DNA from: Pseudomonas sp. J452
GTDB taxonomy: Bacteria; Pseudomonadota; Gammaproteobacteria; Pseudomonadales; Pseudomonadaceae
DNA: 64,000 nt
Assembly (NCBI RefSeq): GCF_024666525.1
Contig: NZ_CP088294.1
Span: forward strand, 4,216,001 to 4,280,000
Direction: 5' to 3'
A model generated the notes under the pieces. The model searched no databases and was not told the DNA's origin. It was given only the letters and a program-made list of their open reading frames with translations. A program made the position numbers and the translations under genes. Positions 1-8,982 of the stretch are shown one piece after another (the first letter of the stretch is position 1; each line of letters opens with the position of its first letter).

Positions 1-477
1 ACCTTGCTCAAGGACCTTTACTTTGCCAACGGCGTAGCGCTGTCGCAGAACGAGGACTTCGTGCTGGTCAACGAAACCTACCGCTACCGCATCACCCGCT
101 ACTGGCTGAAGGGCGACAAGGCCGGCAGCCACGATGTATTCATCGACAACCTGCCGGGCATGCCGGACAACCTGCAGGGCGATCGCGCCGGCACCTTCTG
201 GGTGGCCCTGCCCACGCCGCGCAAAGCCGACGCCGACTTCCTGCAGAACCAGCCCTGGCTCAAGGCCCAGCTGGCCAAGTTGCCGCGCTCGATGTGGCCC
301 AAGCCGAAGGATTACGGCCTGGCCATCTCGCTCAACGAGAAAGGTGAGATCGTGCAGAGCCTGCACGACACCAGCGGCACCCACCTGCGTATGGTCACCT
401 CGGTCAAGCCGGTAGGCGACTTCCTCTACTTCGGCAGCCTGGACAACGATCGCATCGGCAAACTGCAATATCGCTGA
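1..477 (+). CDS. SMP-30/strictosidine-synthase-like protein, 3' part only
   Basis: This is the C-terminal part of a beta-propeller protein; the reading frame is open from the first base, so the true start lies upstream. The visible 158 residues include FANGVAL and a LPGMPDN-type segment, which are typical of the strictosidine synthase/SMP-30/gluconolactonase superfamily, whose six-bladed propellers hydrolyse lactones or esters. The run FANGVALS...ETYRYRI...DNLPGMPDN matches the Str_synth repeat as I know it. The catalytic residues of the N-terminal blades are outside the window. It ends with a TGA and is followed by a strong hairpin. Substrate unknown; family assignment fairly sure, exact function not. 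Confidence 0.7.
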   Translation, partial: TLLKDLYFANGVALSQNEDFVLVNETYRYRITRYWLKGDKAGSHDVFIDNLPGMPDNLQGDRAGTFWVALPTPRKADADFLQNQPWLKAQLAKLPRSMWPKPKDYGLAISLNEKGEIVQSLHDTSGTHLRMVTSVKPVGDFLYFGSLDNDRIGKLQYR

Positions 478-487
478 ACTTAGCGAA

Positions 488-510
488 CGGGGCGACAGCA
501 GGTCGCCCCG
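488..510 (+). terminator. Hairpin after the SMP-30-like gene
   Basis: A perfect 9-bp stem (CGGGGCGAC / GTCGCCCCG) with a 5-base loop begins 11 bases after the stop codon at 475-477. There is no run of T after it, so it may act as a weak terminator or mRNA 3' stabiliser rather than a classical intrinsic terminator. Confidence 0.5.
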
Positions 511-545
511 TGATAAATAGCCTCAAGCCCGCCAACGGAGTCCCC

Positions 546-1400
546 ATGCCGCTCGCGCAACTGCTTAGCCCCAGCCAACTACAGGCCCGCCTGAACCAGT
601 CGAGACTGGTGATCCTCGATTGCCGCTTCGCCCTCGACAACCCCGGTTATGGCGCACGCAGTTACGGCGAGGGGCATATCCCCGGCGCGCAGTTCGCCGA
701 TCTGGAACGCGATCTCTCCGGTCCGATACTCAAGGGCGTGACCGGGCGCCACCCGCTGCCGGAAGCGTCACAGCTGCTTGAACGCCTGCGTGCCTGGGGC
801 ATCAGTCAGGACAATGACGTGGTGCTGTACGACGACGGCCCCGGCGCCTTTGCCGCACGCGCCTGGTGGCTACTGGCCTGGCTGGGCAAGCGCGACGGCG
901 TGTACCTCCTCGATGGCGGGCTGAAAGCCTGGAAAAACGCCGGCCTGCCCCTCGACAGCAACGTATCGAGCCTGCCGCGTGGCGACTTCAGCGGCCAACC
1001 GGACAATCGCCTGCTGCTGGATGCCCGGCAACTGCAGCAGCGTCTCGGCAACAGCGAACTGACCCTGCTCGACGCTCGCGCCCTGCCGCGTTTTCGTGGC
1101 GAGGTGGAGCCGTTGGACCCGGTCGCCGGGCATATCCCCGGCGCGCAGTGCGCGGTGTTCACCGACAACCTCGGCAGTGACGGGCGCTTCCTGCCGGCCG
1201 CCCAGCTGCAGCAGCGCTTCGCCGCCCTGCTCGGCGACAAGCCGGTGGAGGCACTGGTGGCCTACTGCGGTTCGGGGGTGACGGCCTGCCACAACCTGTT
1301 CGCCCTGAGCCTGGCCGGCTACCCGCTGGCGCCGCTGTATGCCGGTTCCTGGAGCGAGTGGATCACTGATCCGACGCGTCCGGTGGCCACCGGCGATTAA
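546..1400 (+). CDS. sseA: Thiosulfate/3-mercaptopyruvate sulfurtransferase (rhodanese)
   Basis: A 284-residue two-domain rhodanese. The N-terminal domain (about residues 5-135) is inactive in this family; the C-terminal domain (about 155-280) carries the active-site loop CGSGVTA with catalytic Cys241. This loop is typical of 3-mercaptopyruvate sulfurtransferases (SseA type), which move sulfur from mercaptopyruvate or thiosulfate to thiols or cyanide. I chose the ATG at 546 because GGAG lies at 536-539; an upstream in-frame GTG at 510 has no ribosome-binding site and falls in the preceding hairpin. It converges on the AraC gene, with only 26 bases between. A cytoplasmic enzyme; assignment firm. 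Confidence 0.9.
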   Translation: MPLAQLLSPSQLQARLNQSRLVILDCRFALDNPGYGARSYGEGHIPGAQFADLERDLSGPILKGVTGRHPLPEASQLLERLRAWGISQDNDVVLYDDGPGAFAARAWWLLAWLGKRDGVYLLDGGLKAWKNAGLPLDSNVSSLPRGDFSGQPDNRLLLDARQLQQRLGNSELTLLDARALPRFRGEVEPLDPVAGHIPGAQCAVFTDNLGSDGRFLPAAQLQQRFAALLGDKPVEALVAYCGSGVTACHNLFALSLAGYPLAPLYAGSWSEWITDPTRPVATGD

Positions 1401-1426
1401 AGAGTCGGCTATGTAGGAGCGAGCAC

Positions 1427-2176
1427 TTACTGGTTGCGCAGGCGCTTGGGCGTTAGGCCCAGGTAGCGGCGCATGGCCGTGGTCAGCGCGCTCTGGCTGG
1501 AGAACCCGCACTCCTCGGCAATCCGTACCAGCGGCAGCGGGCTCTCGCGCAGCAGGCGGGCAGCGCGGTCGAGGCGGGTCTTGAGCAGGTACTGGTGCGG
1601 CGTCAGACCAAGGCTGTCCTTGAACTGCGCATGGAAATGGCTCGGGCTGAGGCAGGCCACCTGGGCCAGCTCGATCACCGTGATGCGCCGCGCCAGGTGT
1701 TCGGCGATGTAGCGGTCGAGCCGCTCGACATCCAAGGCGCCTGCCGGCGCAGCGGCCTGCTTGCCGAACAGACGCAGGTGCAGGGCGCGTAGCAGTACGC
1801 CGCCGAGGGCACGGGCCAGATGCGGGTCGCTGCCATAACGGGCCAGCTCGGCACCGGCATAGCTCAGCAGGTTCTGGAAGTCGGCATCCAGCGCCGGGTA
1901 GCGCGGGCTTTCGAACAGTTGGGCCAGCAGCTGCAGGTCTTCCGCCGGGGTGTCCCGCTCATCGAGGTCGAGGATCAGCATGCGGTTCTCGCCCATGCCA
2001 GCGAACTGGTGCTCGGCATCGCCCGGCACCAGGCAGGCGCGCATGCGACAAACCTCGCCGCCACGGCCATTGACCTCGAATTCCGCGCGCCCGGAGAGCG
2101 ACATCACCAGTTGGTGATAGTCGTGGGCATGTTCATGGGCCTGGTTGTCCAGACACAGCAGACGGGCGTTGAGCAT
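1427..2176 (-). CDS. AraC-family transcriptional regulator with cupin sensor domain
   Basis: A 249-residue AraC/XylS regulator. The N-terminal half has the His-rich cupin start (AHEHAHDYHQ) and a PGDAEHQF turn, as in ligand-sensing AraC N-domains. The last 100 residues hold two helix-turn-helix units: ELAQVACLSPSHFHAQFK and RIAEECGFSSQSALTTAMRR, followed by the usual LGLTPKRLR end. Start chosen at the internal ATG (2176), where GAAGAG lies just upstream and the sequence MLNARLL fits relatives; the open frame extends 15 codons further upstream. It is transcribed away from the chemoreceptor gene, which is a possible target. Effector unknown. Confidence 0.85.
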   Translation of the reverse strand: MLNARLLCLDNQAHEHAHDYHQLVMSLSGRAEFEVNGRGGEVCRMRACLVPGDAEHQFAGMGENRMLILDLDERDTPAEDLQLLAQLFESPRYPALDADFQNLLSYAGAELARYGSDPHLARALGGVLLRALHLRLFGKQAAAPAGALDVERLDRYIAEHLARRITVIELAQVACLSPSHFHAQFKDSLGLTPHQYLLKTRLDRAARLLRESPLPLVRIAEECGFSSQSALTTAMRRYLGLTPKRLRNQ

Positions 2177-2214
2177 TCTCTTCACCGACAAAGAGCAAAA
2201 GCGTACTTTATCGG

Positions 2215-2232
2215 GTTGCACCTAGTTGCAAC
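2215..2232. promoter_or_regulatory. Operator-like inverted repeat in the araC/MCP divergent region
   Basis: GTTGCA and TGCAAC are separated by six bases in the 143-base gap between the AraC-type gene and the divergent chemoreceptor gene. Symmetry and position suggest a regulator-binding site, but AraC proteins usually bind direct repeats, so the link is weak. Confidence 0.25.
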
Positions 2233-2319
2233 AAGACATGAGCAGTGGTTGCGACGAATGGAGGCTGGCCAGCATCTTGCTTCGCCCTGAGCATTATTCT
2301 GCCCAGCTGGACAACTCTC

Positions 2320-3411
2320 ATGCTCGAACTCGGTATCTATTGCCTGCAACGCTGCGGCCCCATGCGCGCCTTGCTGTTACTGGGGCTGGCACTGTTCAGC
2401 ACCCTACTGGCGCTGCTCGACCAGAGCACCGCAGCCGTCTGCCTGCTGCTCATCCTGTTTTACCTGGGCAGCGCGCAAAGCCTCAGCTGGCGGCGTCAGC
2501 AGCAGGAACAACAGCACCTGCTGCAACAGCTGGCGCAGCTGTTTGGCGGGCAAGCCGAGCGCAGCCACCTGCTGGTCAAATGCGACGATGAACAGCGCGG
2601 TGCCGAGCGCCTGCGCAGCGAAGTGCAGTTCGCCGCCCAGTCGCTGGAACAGATGGCCGAACAGACCGAGCAACAGGGAGAGGCACAGAGCCTGCGGGTC
2701 AACATGATTGCCACCGCCAGCGAGGAAATCAGCCAGACCCTGCTACATATCGGCGACCTGGCCGAACAGGCACTGCAAGCCTTCGAGCGCATGCACCAAA
2801 TGAGTGATAGCGGCCGCCAGGACGCCCAATCAGTGGGCAACGAGATGCAAAGCATCCAGCTCAGCCTGGGTCGCACTGCCGCGGCGGTGCGCCAGTTGCT
2901 GCAACACAGCGCCGCCGTCGAGCAGTCCGTGCAGCTGATTCAGGCACTGGCCAAGCAGACACAACTGCTCGCCCTCAACGCATCCATCGAAGCCGCTCGG
3001 GCCGGTGAGCAGGGCCGTGGTTTCGCCGTGGTCGCCGAGGAAGTGCGCAACCTGGCGCAATCCACCTCGGCCGCAGCCGTGGAGATCACCGGCGCAGTCG
3101 GCGCCATCGGCCAGGCCGTGCAGCATGTGCAACTGGAAGTCGACGAACACCAGCAGCTGCTCGCCAACGGCTGCCAGCAGAGCCTGGCACTGGCCAACCG
3201 GCTGCAGGAGCAAGCCGACTTCAGCACGCAGAACCTGCAGAGTTTCGGGGTAATGCGCCAGGCTCTCAGCGAACACACCCAGGCCAACCAGTCACTCAAC
3301 CAGCAGTTGCACGAGATCGGTGCAGCGCTCAGCCAACAGAGCACACAAAACCGCGAGCTGCATGACCTAACCCACTACCTGACGCGCCTGACCCAGGGAG
3401 CCAAACCATGA
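2320..3411 (+). CDS. Methyl-accepting chemotaxis protein without a sensor domain
   Basis: A 363-residue chemoreceptor-type protein. Two hydrophobic segments (about residues 14-30 and 36-50) form a transmembrane hairpin with almost no periplasmic loop. A Gln-rich coiled coil follows, then the MCP signalling domain, whose hairpin tip carries [21 protein letters not shown] and VAEEVRNLA. There is no HAMP or extracellular ligand-binding domain, so signal input must come through the membrane segment or a partner. The next gene overlaps by four bases (ATGA) and codes for a membrane protein with a NIT-like region, the obvious candidate partner. Start at the ATG at 2320; no clear ribosome-binding site. 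Confidence 0.85.
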   Translation: MLELGIYCLQRCGPMRALLLLGLALFSTLLALLDQSTAAVCLLLILFYLGSAQSLSWRRQQQEQQHLLQQLAQLFGGQAERSHLLVKCDDEQRGAERLRSEVQFAAQSLEQMAEQTEQQGEAQSLRVNMIATASEEISQTLLHIGDLAEQALQAFERMHQMSDSGRQDAQSVGNEMQSIQLSLGRTAAAVRQLLQHSAAVEQSVQLIQALAKQTQLLALNASIEAARAGEQGRGFAVVAEEVRNLAQSTSAAAVEITGAVGAIGQAVQHVQLEVDEHQQLLANGCQQSLALANRLQEQADFSTQNLQSFGVMRQALSEHTQANQSLNQQLHEIGAALSQQSTQNRELHDLTHYLTRLTQGAKP

Positions 3412-4109
3412 GCCTGACCACCCTGGCCCTGACCGGCACCCTCGCCACCCTGCTGGCGCTGATACTGCTCCAACAATCCATCGCCCGCCGCCACACCCGG
3501 CAACGCCAGCAAGCCCTGCAGCAAGCGCTGGTACACAGCCTGGAACTGCTGCAGCGCCTGCAGAAACATCGCGGCCTCGGCGGCCAGAACAGCAACGATG
3601 CGCGCAACCAGTGCCGCAACCTGGCCCTGGAACTGGATGGCCTGTGGCGCAGCCTACCCGGCGCCGCTGGCGAACTGGTCGAGCTGCAGCCGGCCTGGCG
3701 GGCTCTGCAGCAGCAAACGGGCGACTTCGACGGCCACTGCCGCCTGATCGAGCGCCTGCTGACCCTGATCCAGCTGTTCGAACTGCGCCTGAGCGGCCCG
3801 CTGCAGAGCGATCTCGGCATCGCCCGCAGCTGCCGTGAGCTGGAAGAACTGGCGCGCCTGCGCGGCCTAGCCGTGCGTGGCGCCAGCGCCGAGCGCTGCC
3901 CATTGCCCCTGCAAGTGCAACTGCGCTACCTGAGCCTGCGCCTGCAGTCACGCGCCAGCCGCAATACGGCCCTAGCCCGGGCGCTGGACAGCCTGCGGCG
4001 GCAATTGATCGATCCGCCACGGGTCGCCATAGCGCCGGCGGAATGCTTCAGCCTGCTGACCCCACTGATCGACGAGCAGCTCGGCCAGTTGCGCCAGCGC
4101 CTGGCCTGA
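3408..4109 (+). CDS. Membrane-anchored NIT-like sensor protein, partner of the upstream MCP
   Basis: A 233-residue protein with one N-terminal transmembrane segment (about 5-23), followed by a basic stretch (RRHTRQR) that puts the rest in the cytoplasm by the positive-inside rule. The remainder is all-helical. The motif [13 protein letters not shown] at about 45-57 resembles the first-helix LxxERGL signature of nitrate/nitrite-sensing NIT domains, and a second [11 protein letters not shown] segment follows near 145-155. The start codon overlaps the stop of the chemoreceptor gene, so the two are translated together. I infer a split receptor; the NIT assignment rests on motif resemblance only and could be wrong. 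Confidence 0.6.
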   Translation: MSLTTLALTGTLATLLALILLQQSIARRHTRQRQQALQQALVHSLELLQRLQKHRGLGGQNSNDARNQCRNLALELDGLWRSLPGAAGELVELQPAWRALQQQTGDFDGHCRLIERLLTLIQLFELRLSGPLQSDLGIARSCRELEELARLRGLAVRGASAERCPLPLQVQLRYLSLRLQSRASRNTALARALDSLRRQLIDPPRVAIAPAECFSLLTPLIDEQLGQLRQRLA

Positions 4110-4172
4110 ACGTCCCAATAGCCCCACCGATAAGGCTATGCTGTGCGGGCTTTCGATCGACAGGAGTCCACC

Positions 4173-4574
4173 ATGAGCACCGCCTACCGCCTGCTGCTAC
4201 CCGCCACCGTCATCCTCCTCGCGGCCTGCACCCATCAGCCGCAGACGAGCCTCAGCGTGCAGGAAAAACAGCTGGGTAACTGTCCGGTGGAACTGAGCAG
4301 CGGCCAGACCCTGGTGATATCCCTGCCCAGCAACCCGACCACCGGTTTCCGCTGGGTAGTGGCCGATGCCGCGCCGGGCGTGCTGCGCAGCCTCGGCCCG
4401 GAGGTATACACCACCCCGGAAGACGCCGGCCTGGTCGGCAGTGCTGGCCAGTCGACCTGGCGCTACCAGGCGCAACAGAGCGGCAACGGGCGCCTGCTGA
4501 TGCACTACCAGCGGCCCTGGGAAGTCGACGTGGCACCGGCCAAGACCATCGACTGCCAGATCGCGGTGGACTGA
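4173..4574 (+). CDS. Chagasin-type (I42) protease inhibitor lipoprotein
   Basis: A 133-residue lipoprotein. The signal peptide ends in the lipobox LAAC (Cys19 lipidated). The mature part has the chagasin inhibitor loops: NPTTG at residues 54-58 and RPWE at about 114-117, with TGFRW after the first. Chagasin-family proteins block papain-like cysteine proteases by wedging these loops into the active site. AGGAG at 4162-4166 supports the ATG at 4173. It stands alone between the chemoreceptor pair and the YhhN gene. Target protease unknown; it could protect the envelope from host or endogenous proteases. Confidence 0.85.
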   Translation: MSTAYRLLLPATVILLAACTHQPQTSLSVQEKQLGNCPVELSSGQTLVISLPSNPTTGFRWVVADAAPGVLRSLGPEVYTTPEDAGLVGSAGQSTWRYQAQQSGNGRLLMHYQRPWEVDVAPAKTIDCQIAVD

Positions 4575-4661
4575 CGCCATTGGCCAGGCTCTCTGGCGTG
4601 TAGCGCCCTGCTCTGGCGCACCCCAGCAGCAATAATGGGGAAAACAAGAGAGCCTCCCACC

Positions 4662-5354
4662 ATGCGCCCATTGCTTTGCCTGCTTGCCCTCGGCGGCGTC
4701 CTGCTGTTTCTCCTCGGCCTGCACCTCGAACTCAAGTGGCTATGCCTGCTGAGCAAACCCTTGCCGGTGATCGCCCTACTGCTGTGGCTGCGCACGACAG
4801 CCGCCTCGGCGTACCGACGCTGGATCAGCATCGGCCTGCTGTTCTCCCTGCTCGGTGATGTACTGCTGGAATGGCCAGCCGACCTGTTCGTCTTCGGCCT
4901 GGGGGCATTCCTGATCGCTCACCTGGTCTACCTGGTTGCCTACCTCGGCGATAGCAGGCGCCTGGTACCGCTGGCCCTGCTATTGGCGTTCGCGGTAGCC
5001 GGCAGCATGTTCATCCTGCTTGCCAACTCCGGCCTGGGTGACCTGCTGATTCCGGTGGCATTCTACAGCCTGGCCATCGGCTGCATGCTCTGGCGCGCCC
5101 TCGCCCGCCTGGGCAGCCGCAACATCGCAACGGGCTCGGCGTGGCTGGCAGCCGGGGGCGCGCTGTTGTTCGTGCTGTCGGACAGCCTGATTGGCATCAA
5201 TCGCTTTGTTGCCCCGTTCGATGGCGCCCGCTACGCCATCATCCTCAGCTACTGGCTGGGCCAGTTGGGCATTGCCGCATCGGTAATTGCGCTGCACTCC
5301 GGCACGCCTCAGTCAGCCGATGCATCCTCGCTGGCTGCCAGCACGCACTCGTAG
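4662..5354 (+). CDS. YhhN/TMEM86-family membrane protein (lysoplasmalogenase-like)
   Basis: A 230-residue protein that is almost entirely hydrophobic with about eight transmembrane helices. Conserved YhhN features are visible: LLGDVLLEW near residue 70, GLGAFLIAHLVYL near 90, and the SDSLIGINRF motif near 180. Eukaryotic TMEM86B of this family hydrolyses the vinyl-ether bond of lysoplasmalogens; bacterial members are poorly characterised. I chose the second ATG (4662), which begins the first helix; an ATG at 4635 would add nine polar residues. Inner-membrane protein, single-gene unit. Confidence 0.8.
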   Translation: MRPLLCLLALGGVLLFLLGLHLELKWLCLLSKPLPVIALLLWLRTTAASAYRRWISIGLLFSLLGDVLLEWPADLFVFGLGAFLIAHLVYLVAYLGDSRRLVPLALLLAFAVAGSMFILLANSGLGDLLIPVAFYSLAIGCMLWRALARLGSRNIATGSAWLAAGGALLFVLSDSLIGINRFVAPFDGARYAIILSYWLGQLGIAASVIALHSGTPQSADASSLAASTHS

Positions 5355-5489
5355 ATGCCCAAGTACGGTCTGTTTAACGCCAGAACACACCCAGCCGTCG
5401 CCAACACCTACCATTTGTCTAGTTACTGAGACGGCAGGGATCCAGCAAATCGTCTATAGAGAGAAGGCAGGACTTATCAGGAGAGGAAA

Positions 5490-6059
5490 ATGCGCGGCAC
5501 TACATGGGTCATCGTGCTGTTCCCATTGGTATGTTTGTCGGGCTGCAGCAGTCTGCTGCCCAGCGAGCGCGCCGAGGTGCTTTCCCCCTTCAATGACTAT
5601 CTCGATGCGGAGATCCGCTACGCCCAGGCGCAACCGGGCACAACCACCCGCTCGGAGCTGTTCTCACTAGGCTTCGACCCGCTGGCCCAGGGCAACGGCA
5701 AGATGCTCTCATTCATCGACCTGCGCCTGATGTTCGTGCAACCCAACGTGCCTATCAGCTATCTGCCCGACGGCCTGATCCAGTGCCTGGAAGCCAAGGA
5801 CCGCTGCATCGGCTACGCCTTCGACTTCAACAAGACCGATACCCAGCGGGTCGGCAACTTCTGGGCCGACGTCCTCAACTTCCGCAAGAGGCGTGAGCTG
5901 CAGGGCTGGGCCTTCCGTGCCGTGTTCGTGCTGGTCGACGACACCCTGGTACACAAGGTCAGCAACGGCGAGCCGAACATTCGCCGCTATGAGGTCAAAC
6001 GCAACCCGCTGGGCCCGCTGCAAGGCGCGGGTGAGTTCTTTTCCGACCAGTTGAAGTGA
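5490..6059 (+). CDS. Uncharacterised lipoprotein
   Basis: A 189-residue lipoprotein: hydrophobic signal peptide ending in LSGC (Cys19). AGGAG is placed well before the ATG. The mature part includes two cysteines within ECLEAKDRCIGYAF, which could form a disulfide in the periplasm. I do not recognise a characterised family. It ends just before a GC-rich terminator that also holds the cmoA promoter. Confidence 0.75.
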   Translation: MRGTTWVIVLFPLVCLSGCSSLLPSERAEVLSPFNDYLDAEIRYAQAQPGTTTRSELFSLGFDPLAQGNGKMLSFIDLRLMFVQPNVPISYLPDGLIQCLEAKDRCIGYAFDFNKTDTQRVGNFWADVLNFRKRRELQGWAFRAVFVLVDDTLVHKVSNGEPNIRRYEVKRNPLGPLQGAGEFFSDQLK

Positions 6060-6065
6060 TGGTGG

Positions 6066-6094
6066 TTGGGCCTGGGCCGGCACTTGGCTAAAAT
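6066..6094 (+). promoter_or_regulatory. Putative sigma-70 promoter of cmoAB
   Basis: TTGGGC (6066-6071), a 17-base spacer and TAAAAT (6089-6094, five of six matches to the -10 consensus) lie 34 bases before the cmoA start. The -10 element sits in the loop and 3' arm of the terminator hairpin of the preceding gene. Confidence 0.5.
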
Positions 6095-6105
6095 GCCGGC
6101 CTTTT
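6075..6105 (+). terminator. Intrinsic terminator of the lipoprotein gene
   Basis: GGCCGGCA (6075-6082) pairs with TGCCGGCC (6094-6101) across an 11-base loop and is followed by TTTT. It lies 16 bases after the lipoprotein stop. Confidence 0.75.
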
Positions 6106-6127
6106 CGCCAGAACCACCGGAATCGCC

Positions 6128-6871
6128 GTGACCACCCAGCCCGACCGCCTCTTCGCCCAGCCGCACTCCGAGTTGCAGGACTTCGCCTTCAACGAGGACG
6201 TGGTGCGCGTGTTCCCGGACATGATCAAGCGCTCGGTGCCCGGCTATCCGACCATTGTCGAGAACATCGGCGTGCTGGCCGCGCAGTTCGCCCAGCCCAA
6301 CTCGCTGCTGTACGACCTGGGCAGCTCACTCGGCGCGGTGACCCAGGCCCTGCGCCGGCATGTGCGCACTGAAGGCTGCCGGGTGATCGCGGTGGACAAC
6401 TCGCACGCCATGGTCGAGCGCTGCCGCGAGTACCTGCACGCCCAGGACTCGATGTTCCAGGAGCTGCTGCCGGTGGATGTGCAGGAAGGCGACATCCTCG
6501 CCCTGGACTTTGCCCCAGCGTCCCTGGTGGCACTGAACTTCACCCTGCAGTTCATCGAGCCCGAGCAACGCCTGCCACTGCTCACACGCATCCGCCAGGC
6601 CCTGCTGCCGGGTGGCGCCCTGATCCTCTCGGAGAAGCTGCGCTTCGAGGATGAGCAGCAGCATGCCCTGCTCAGCGACCTGCACATCGCCTTCAAGCGC
6701 GCCAACGGCTACAGCGAACTGGAAATCGCCCAGAAGCGCAGCGCCCTGGAAAACGTGATGAAGCCGGACAGCCTGGAGCAGCACCGCGAGCGCCTGCTCG
6801 CCGCCGGCTTCAGCCAGGTGGTGCCGTGGTTCCAGTGCCTCAACTTCGCCTCGCTGGTGGCTCTGCCATGA
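6128..6871 (+). CDS. cmoA: Carboxy-S-adenosyl-L-methionine synthase CmoA
   Basis: A 247-residue SAM-dependent enzyme that makes carboxy-SAM from SAM and prephenate, the donor for cmo5U34 modification of tRNA wobble uridines. The nucleotide-binding loop YDLGSSLGA is at about residues 62-70, and the N-terminal [20 protein letters not shown] segment is characteristic of CmoA. Translation starts with GTG at 6128. The stop overlaps the cmoB start (ATGA), so the two enzymes of the pathway are coupled. Cytoplasmic; assignment firm. Confidence 0.95.
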   Translation: MTTQPDRLFAQPHSELQDFAFNEDVVRVFPDMIKRSVPGYPTIVENIGVLAAQFAQPNSLLYDLGSSLGAVTQALRRHVRTEGCRVIAVDNSHAMVERCREYLHAQDSMFQELLPVDVQEGDILALDFAPASLVALNFTLQFIEPEQRLPLLTRIRQALLPGGALILSEKLRFEDEQQHALLSDLHIAFKRANGYSELEIAQKRSALENVMKPDSLEQHRERLLAAGFSQVVPWFQCLNFASLVALP

Positions 6872-7836
6872 TTGCCGCCCTCGACCTCGACACCTTGCAA
6901 CAGACCCTGGCCGGCAGCCCGCTGCAAGACTGGGCCGCCGACCTGCCGGCACAGATCGACGCCAAGCTGGCGGTCGGCCACGGCGACCTACAACGCTGGT
7001 ACGCCGCCGTGCAGAGCCTGCCGGCCTTGCCGGTCGAACGCCAGGAACTGCGCGATCGGCTGCTGCTCGACGGCCCCTGCGATGAAGCCACTCGCGCCCA
7101 GCTGCTCGGCGCCCTGCAGGGCCTGATCCCCTGGCGCAAGGGGCCGTTCGACCTGTTCGGCGTGCACATCGATACCGAATGGCGTTCGGACTGGAAATGG
7201 TCGCGGGTCGCCCCGCATCTGGATCTGAAGAACAAGCGCGTGCTGGATGTCGGCTGCGGCAACGGTTACTACCTGTGGCGCATGCTCGGTGCCGGCGCCG
7301 CCAGCGTGGTCGGTGTCGACCCCAACTGGCTATTCCTCAACCAGTTCCTCGCCGTCAAACGCTACCTGCCGGACCTGCCGGCCTGGCATCTGCCGCTGGC
7401 CCTGGAAGAACTGCCGGCCAAGCTGGAAGGTTTCGACACGGTGTTTTCCATGGGCGTGCTCTACCACCGCCGCTCGCCCATCGATCATCTGCTTGAGCTC
7501 AAAGACTGCCTGCGCAAGGGCGGTGAACTGGTGCTGGAGACCCTGGTGGTGGAAGGCGATGCCCAGCAGGTGCTGGTGCCGGAAGACCGCTACGCGATGA
7601 TGCGCAACGTCTGGTTCCTGCCCTCGGTGCCGGCCCTGGAGCTGTGGCTGCGGCGCGCCGGTTTCGTCGATGTGCAGTGCGTGGACGTGTCGGTGACCAG
7701 CATCGAGGAACAGCGCGCTACCGACTGGATGCGCTTCCAGTCGCTGCCGGACTTCCTCGACCCGGCCGACCACGGCCGCACCCTCGAAGGCCTGCCAGCC
7801 CCGACCCGCGCCGTACTGGTGGCGCGCAAGCCCTGA
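6868..7836 (+). CDS. cmoB: tRNA U34 carboxymethyltransferase CmoB
   Basis: A 322-residue enzyme that transfers the carboxymethyl group of carboxy-SAM (from CmoA) to 5-hydroxyuridine at tRNA position 34. The fold contains the SAM-binding loop DVGCGNGYY at about 127-135, preceded by the family segment [15 protein letters not shown], and later [10 protein letters not shown]. Length is normal for the family. The ATG at 6868 overlaps the cmoA stop codon. A longer open frame to 6826 exists but would overlap cmoA by more and is not needed. Confidence 0.95.
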   Translation: MIAALDLDTLQQTLAGSPLQDWAADLPAQIDAKLAVGHGDLQRWYAAVQSLPALPVERQELRDRLLLDGPCDEATRAQLLGALQGLIPWRKGPFDLFGVHIDTEWRSDWKWSRVAPHLDLKNKRVLDVGCGNGYYLWRMLGAGAASVVGVDPNWLFLNQFLAVKRYLPDLPAWHLPLALEELPAKLEGFDTVFSMGVLYHRRSPIDHLLELKDCLRKGGELVLETLVVEGDAQQVLVPEDRYAMMRNVWFLPSVPALELWLRRAGFVDVQCVDVSVTSIEEQRATDWMRFQSLPDFLDPADHGRTLEGLPAPTRAVLVARKP

Positions 7837-7877
7837 TTTAGGGGTTTACCTCAAAGCTCGGCGCCACCTATGAAGAG

Positions 7878-7890
7878 CCCCGCTGCGGGG
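7878..7890 (-). terminator. Hairpin after the S1-domain gene
   Basis: CCCCG/CGGGG with a 3-base loop lies directly after the minus-strand stop codon at 7892, followed on that strand by CTCTTCAT. Weak T-tract; it may serve the convergent pair cmoB and the S1-domain gene. Confidence 0.45.
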
Positions 7891-7891
7891 T

Positions 7892-8728
7892 TCAGACCAG
7901 CTCGATGCGGTCGTCGTGAATGACGATCAGGCCCTGCTTGAACAGCCCACCGATGGCTCTCTTGAAGTTGCCCTTACTCACCCCGAACGCCTGGGTGATG
8001 GCTGCAGGCTCGCTCTTGTCACTCAGTGCCAGGCTGCCACCCTGCTCGCGCAAGCGCGTGAGAATCTGCTCAGCGAGACTGCCGGTCGCCTCCTGGCCAA
8101 CCGGCTGCAGGCTCAGGCTGATCTTGCCGTCGGCGCGCAGCTCCTTGATGTAGCCCTTCTCCTGCATGCCATTGCGCAGGAACTTGAATACTTCATTCTT
8201 GTGGATCAGGCCCCAGTGCTGGTTGTTGATGATGGCCTTGAAGCCCATGTCGGTCTTCTCCACCACCAGCAGATCCACTGCATCGCCGACCTTGTAGCGC
8301 GGCGGCGTGTTGTCCAGGTAGCGATCCAAGCGGGCGGTGGCGGTGATGCGCTTGCTGCGTTTGTCGAGGTAGACATGCACCACGCAATAGTCGCCGACCT
8401 GCAGCGGGCGCTTCTCCTCCGAGTGCGGCAGCAACAGGTCCTTGGGCAGGCCCCAGTCGAGGAACAGGCCAACACTGTTGATCTCCGCCACTTTCAGGCT
8501 GGCGAAGCCGCCGACCTGAGCCTTGGGCTTTTCGGTGGTGGCAATCAGACGGTCCTCACTGTCCAGGTAGACGAACACGTTGAGCCAGTCGCCGATCTCG
8601 CTCGGCTCGCCCTTGGGTACGTAACGGTTGGGCAGCAGGATCTCGCCGTCGGCACCGCCGTCCAGATAGAGGCCGAAGTCGGTCTGCTTGACCACCTGAA
8701 GAGAGTTGTAGCGCCCGATCAGAGCCAT
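7892..8728 (-). CDS. CvfB-like S1 RNA-binding protein
   Basis: A 278-residue protein with the CvfB/YitL layout: three consecutive S1-like OB folds (beginning at the N-terminus, near residue 70 and near 145) and a C-terminal winged helix (about 220-278, ending in GLIVIHDDRIELV). The turns DFGLYLDGG, SVGLFLDWG and DMGFKAI mark the three repeats. In Gram-positive bacteria CvfB binds RNA and affects virulence gene expression; in pseudomonads the role is not established to my knowledge. I chose the third ATG (8728), which has AAGG eight bases upstream; 8734 is possible. Confidence 0.85.
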   Translation of the reverse strand: MALIGRYNSLQVVKQTDFGLYLDGGADGEILLPNRYVPKGEPSEIGDWLNVFVYLDSEDRLIATTEKPKAQVGGFASLKVAEINSVGLFLDWGLPKDLLLPHSEEKRPLQVGDYCVVHVYLDKRSKRITATARLDRYLDNTPPRYKVGDAVDLLVVEKTDMGFKAIINNQHWGLIHKNEVFKFLRNGMQEKGYIKELRADGKISLSLQPVGQEATGSLAEQILTRLREQGGSLALSDKSEPAAITQAFGVSKGNFKRAIGGLFKQGLIVIHDDRIELV

Positions 8729-8982
8729 GTTCATCACCTTGTCTGCAAGGTCGGCATTCTACCCGTTGCCACCTGCGCGCGCTGCACCTCGGGGCAAAAG
8801 GCGCACGGAAGGCACTAACCGATCATCGCCACGCACGACCATTCCTCGCCCTGAGCCCTTGGTTGCACATTCGCCACTGGCGGTTAGCACAGGCATGTTT
8901 CAGAATCATGGCAGGTCGCAACTTCGGCTCGCCGAACTTGTCCTAGCTGTACGGATTCCCGCTGTCCGATCTTGGAGTTCCT

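Noticed and set aside
2404..2876. Minus-strand open frames across the MCP gene
   Set aside because: The plus-strand frame contains the conserved MCP hairpin; the others have no recognisable features.
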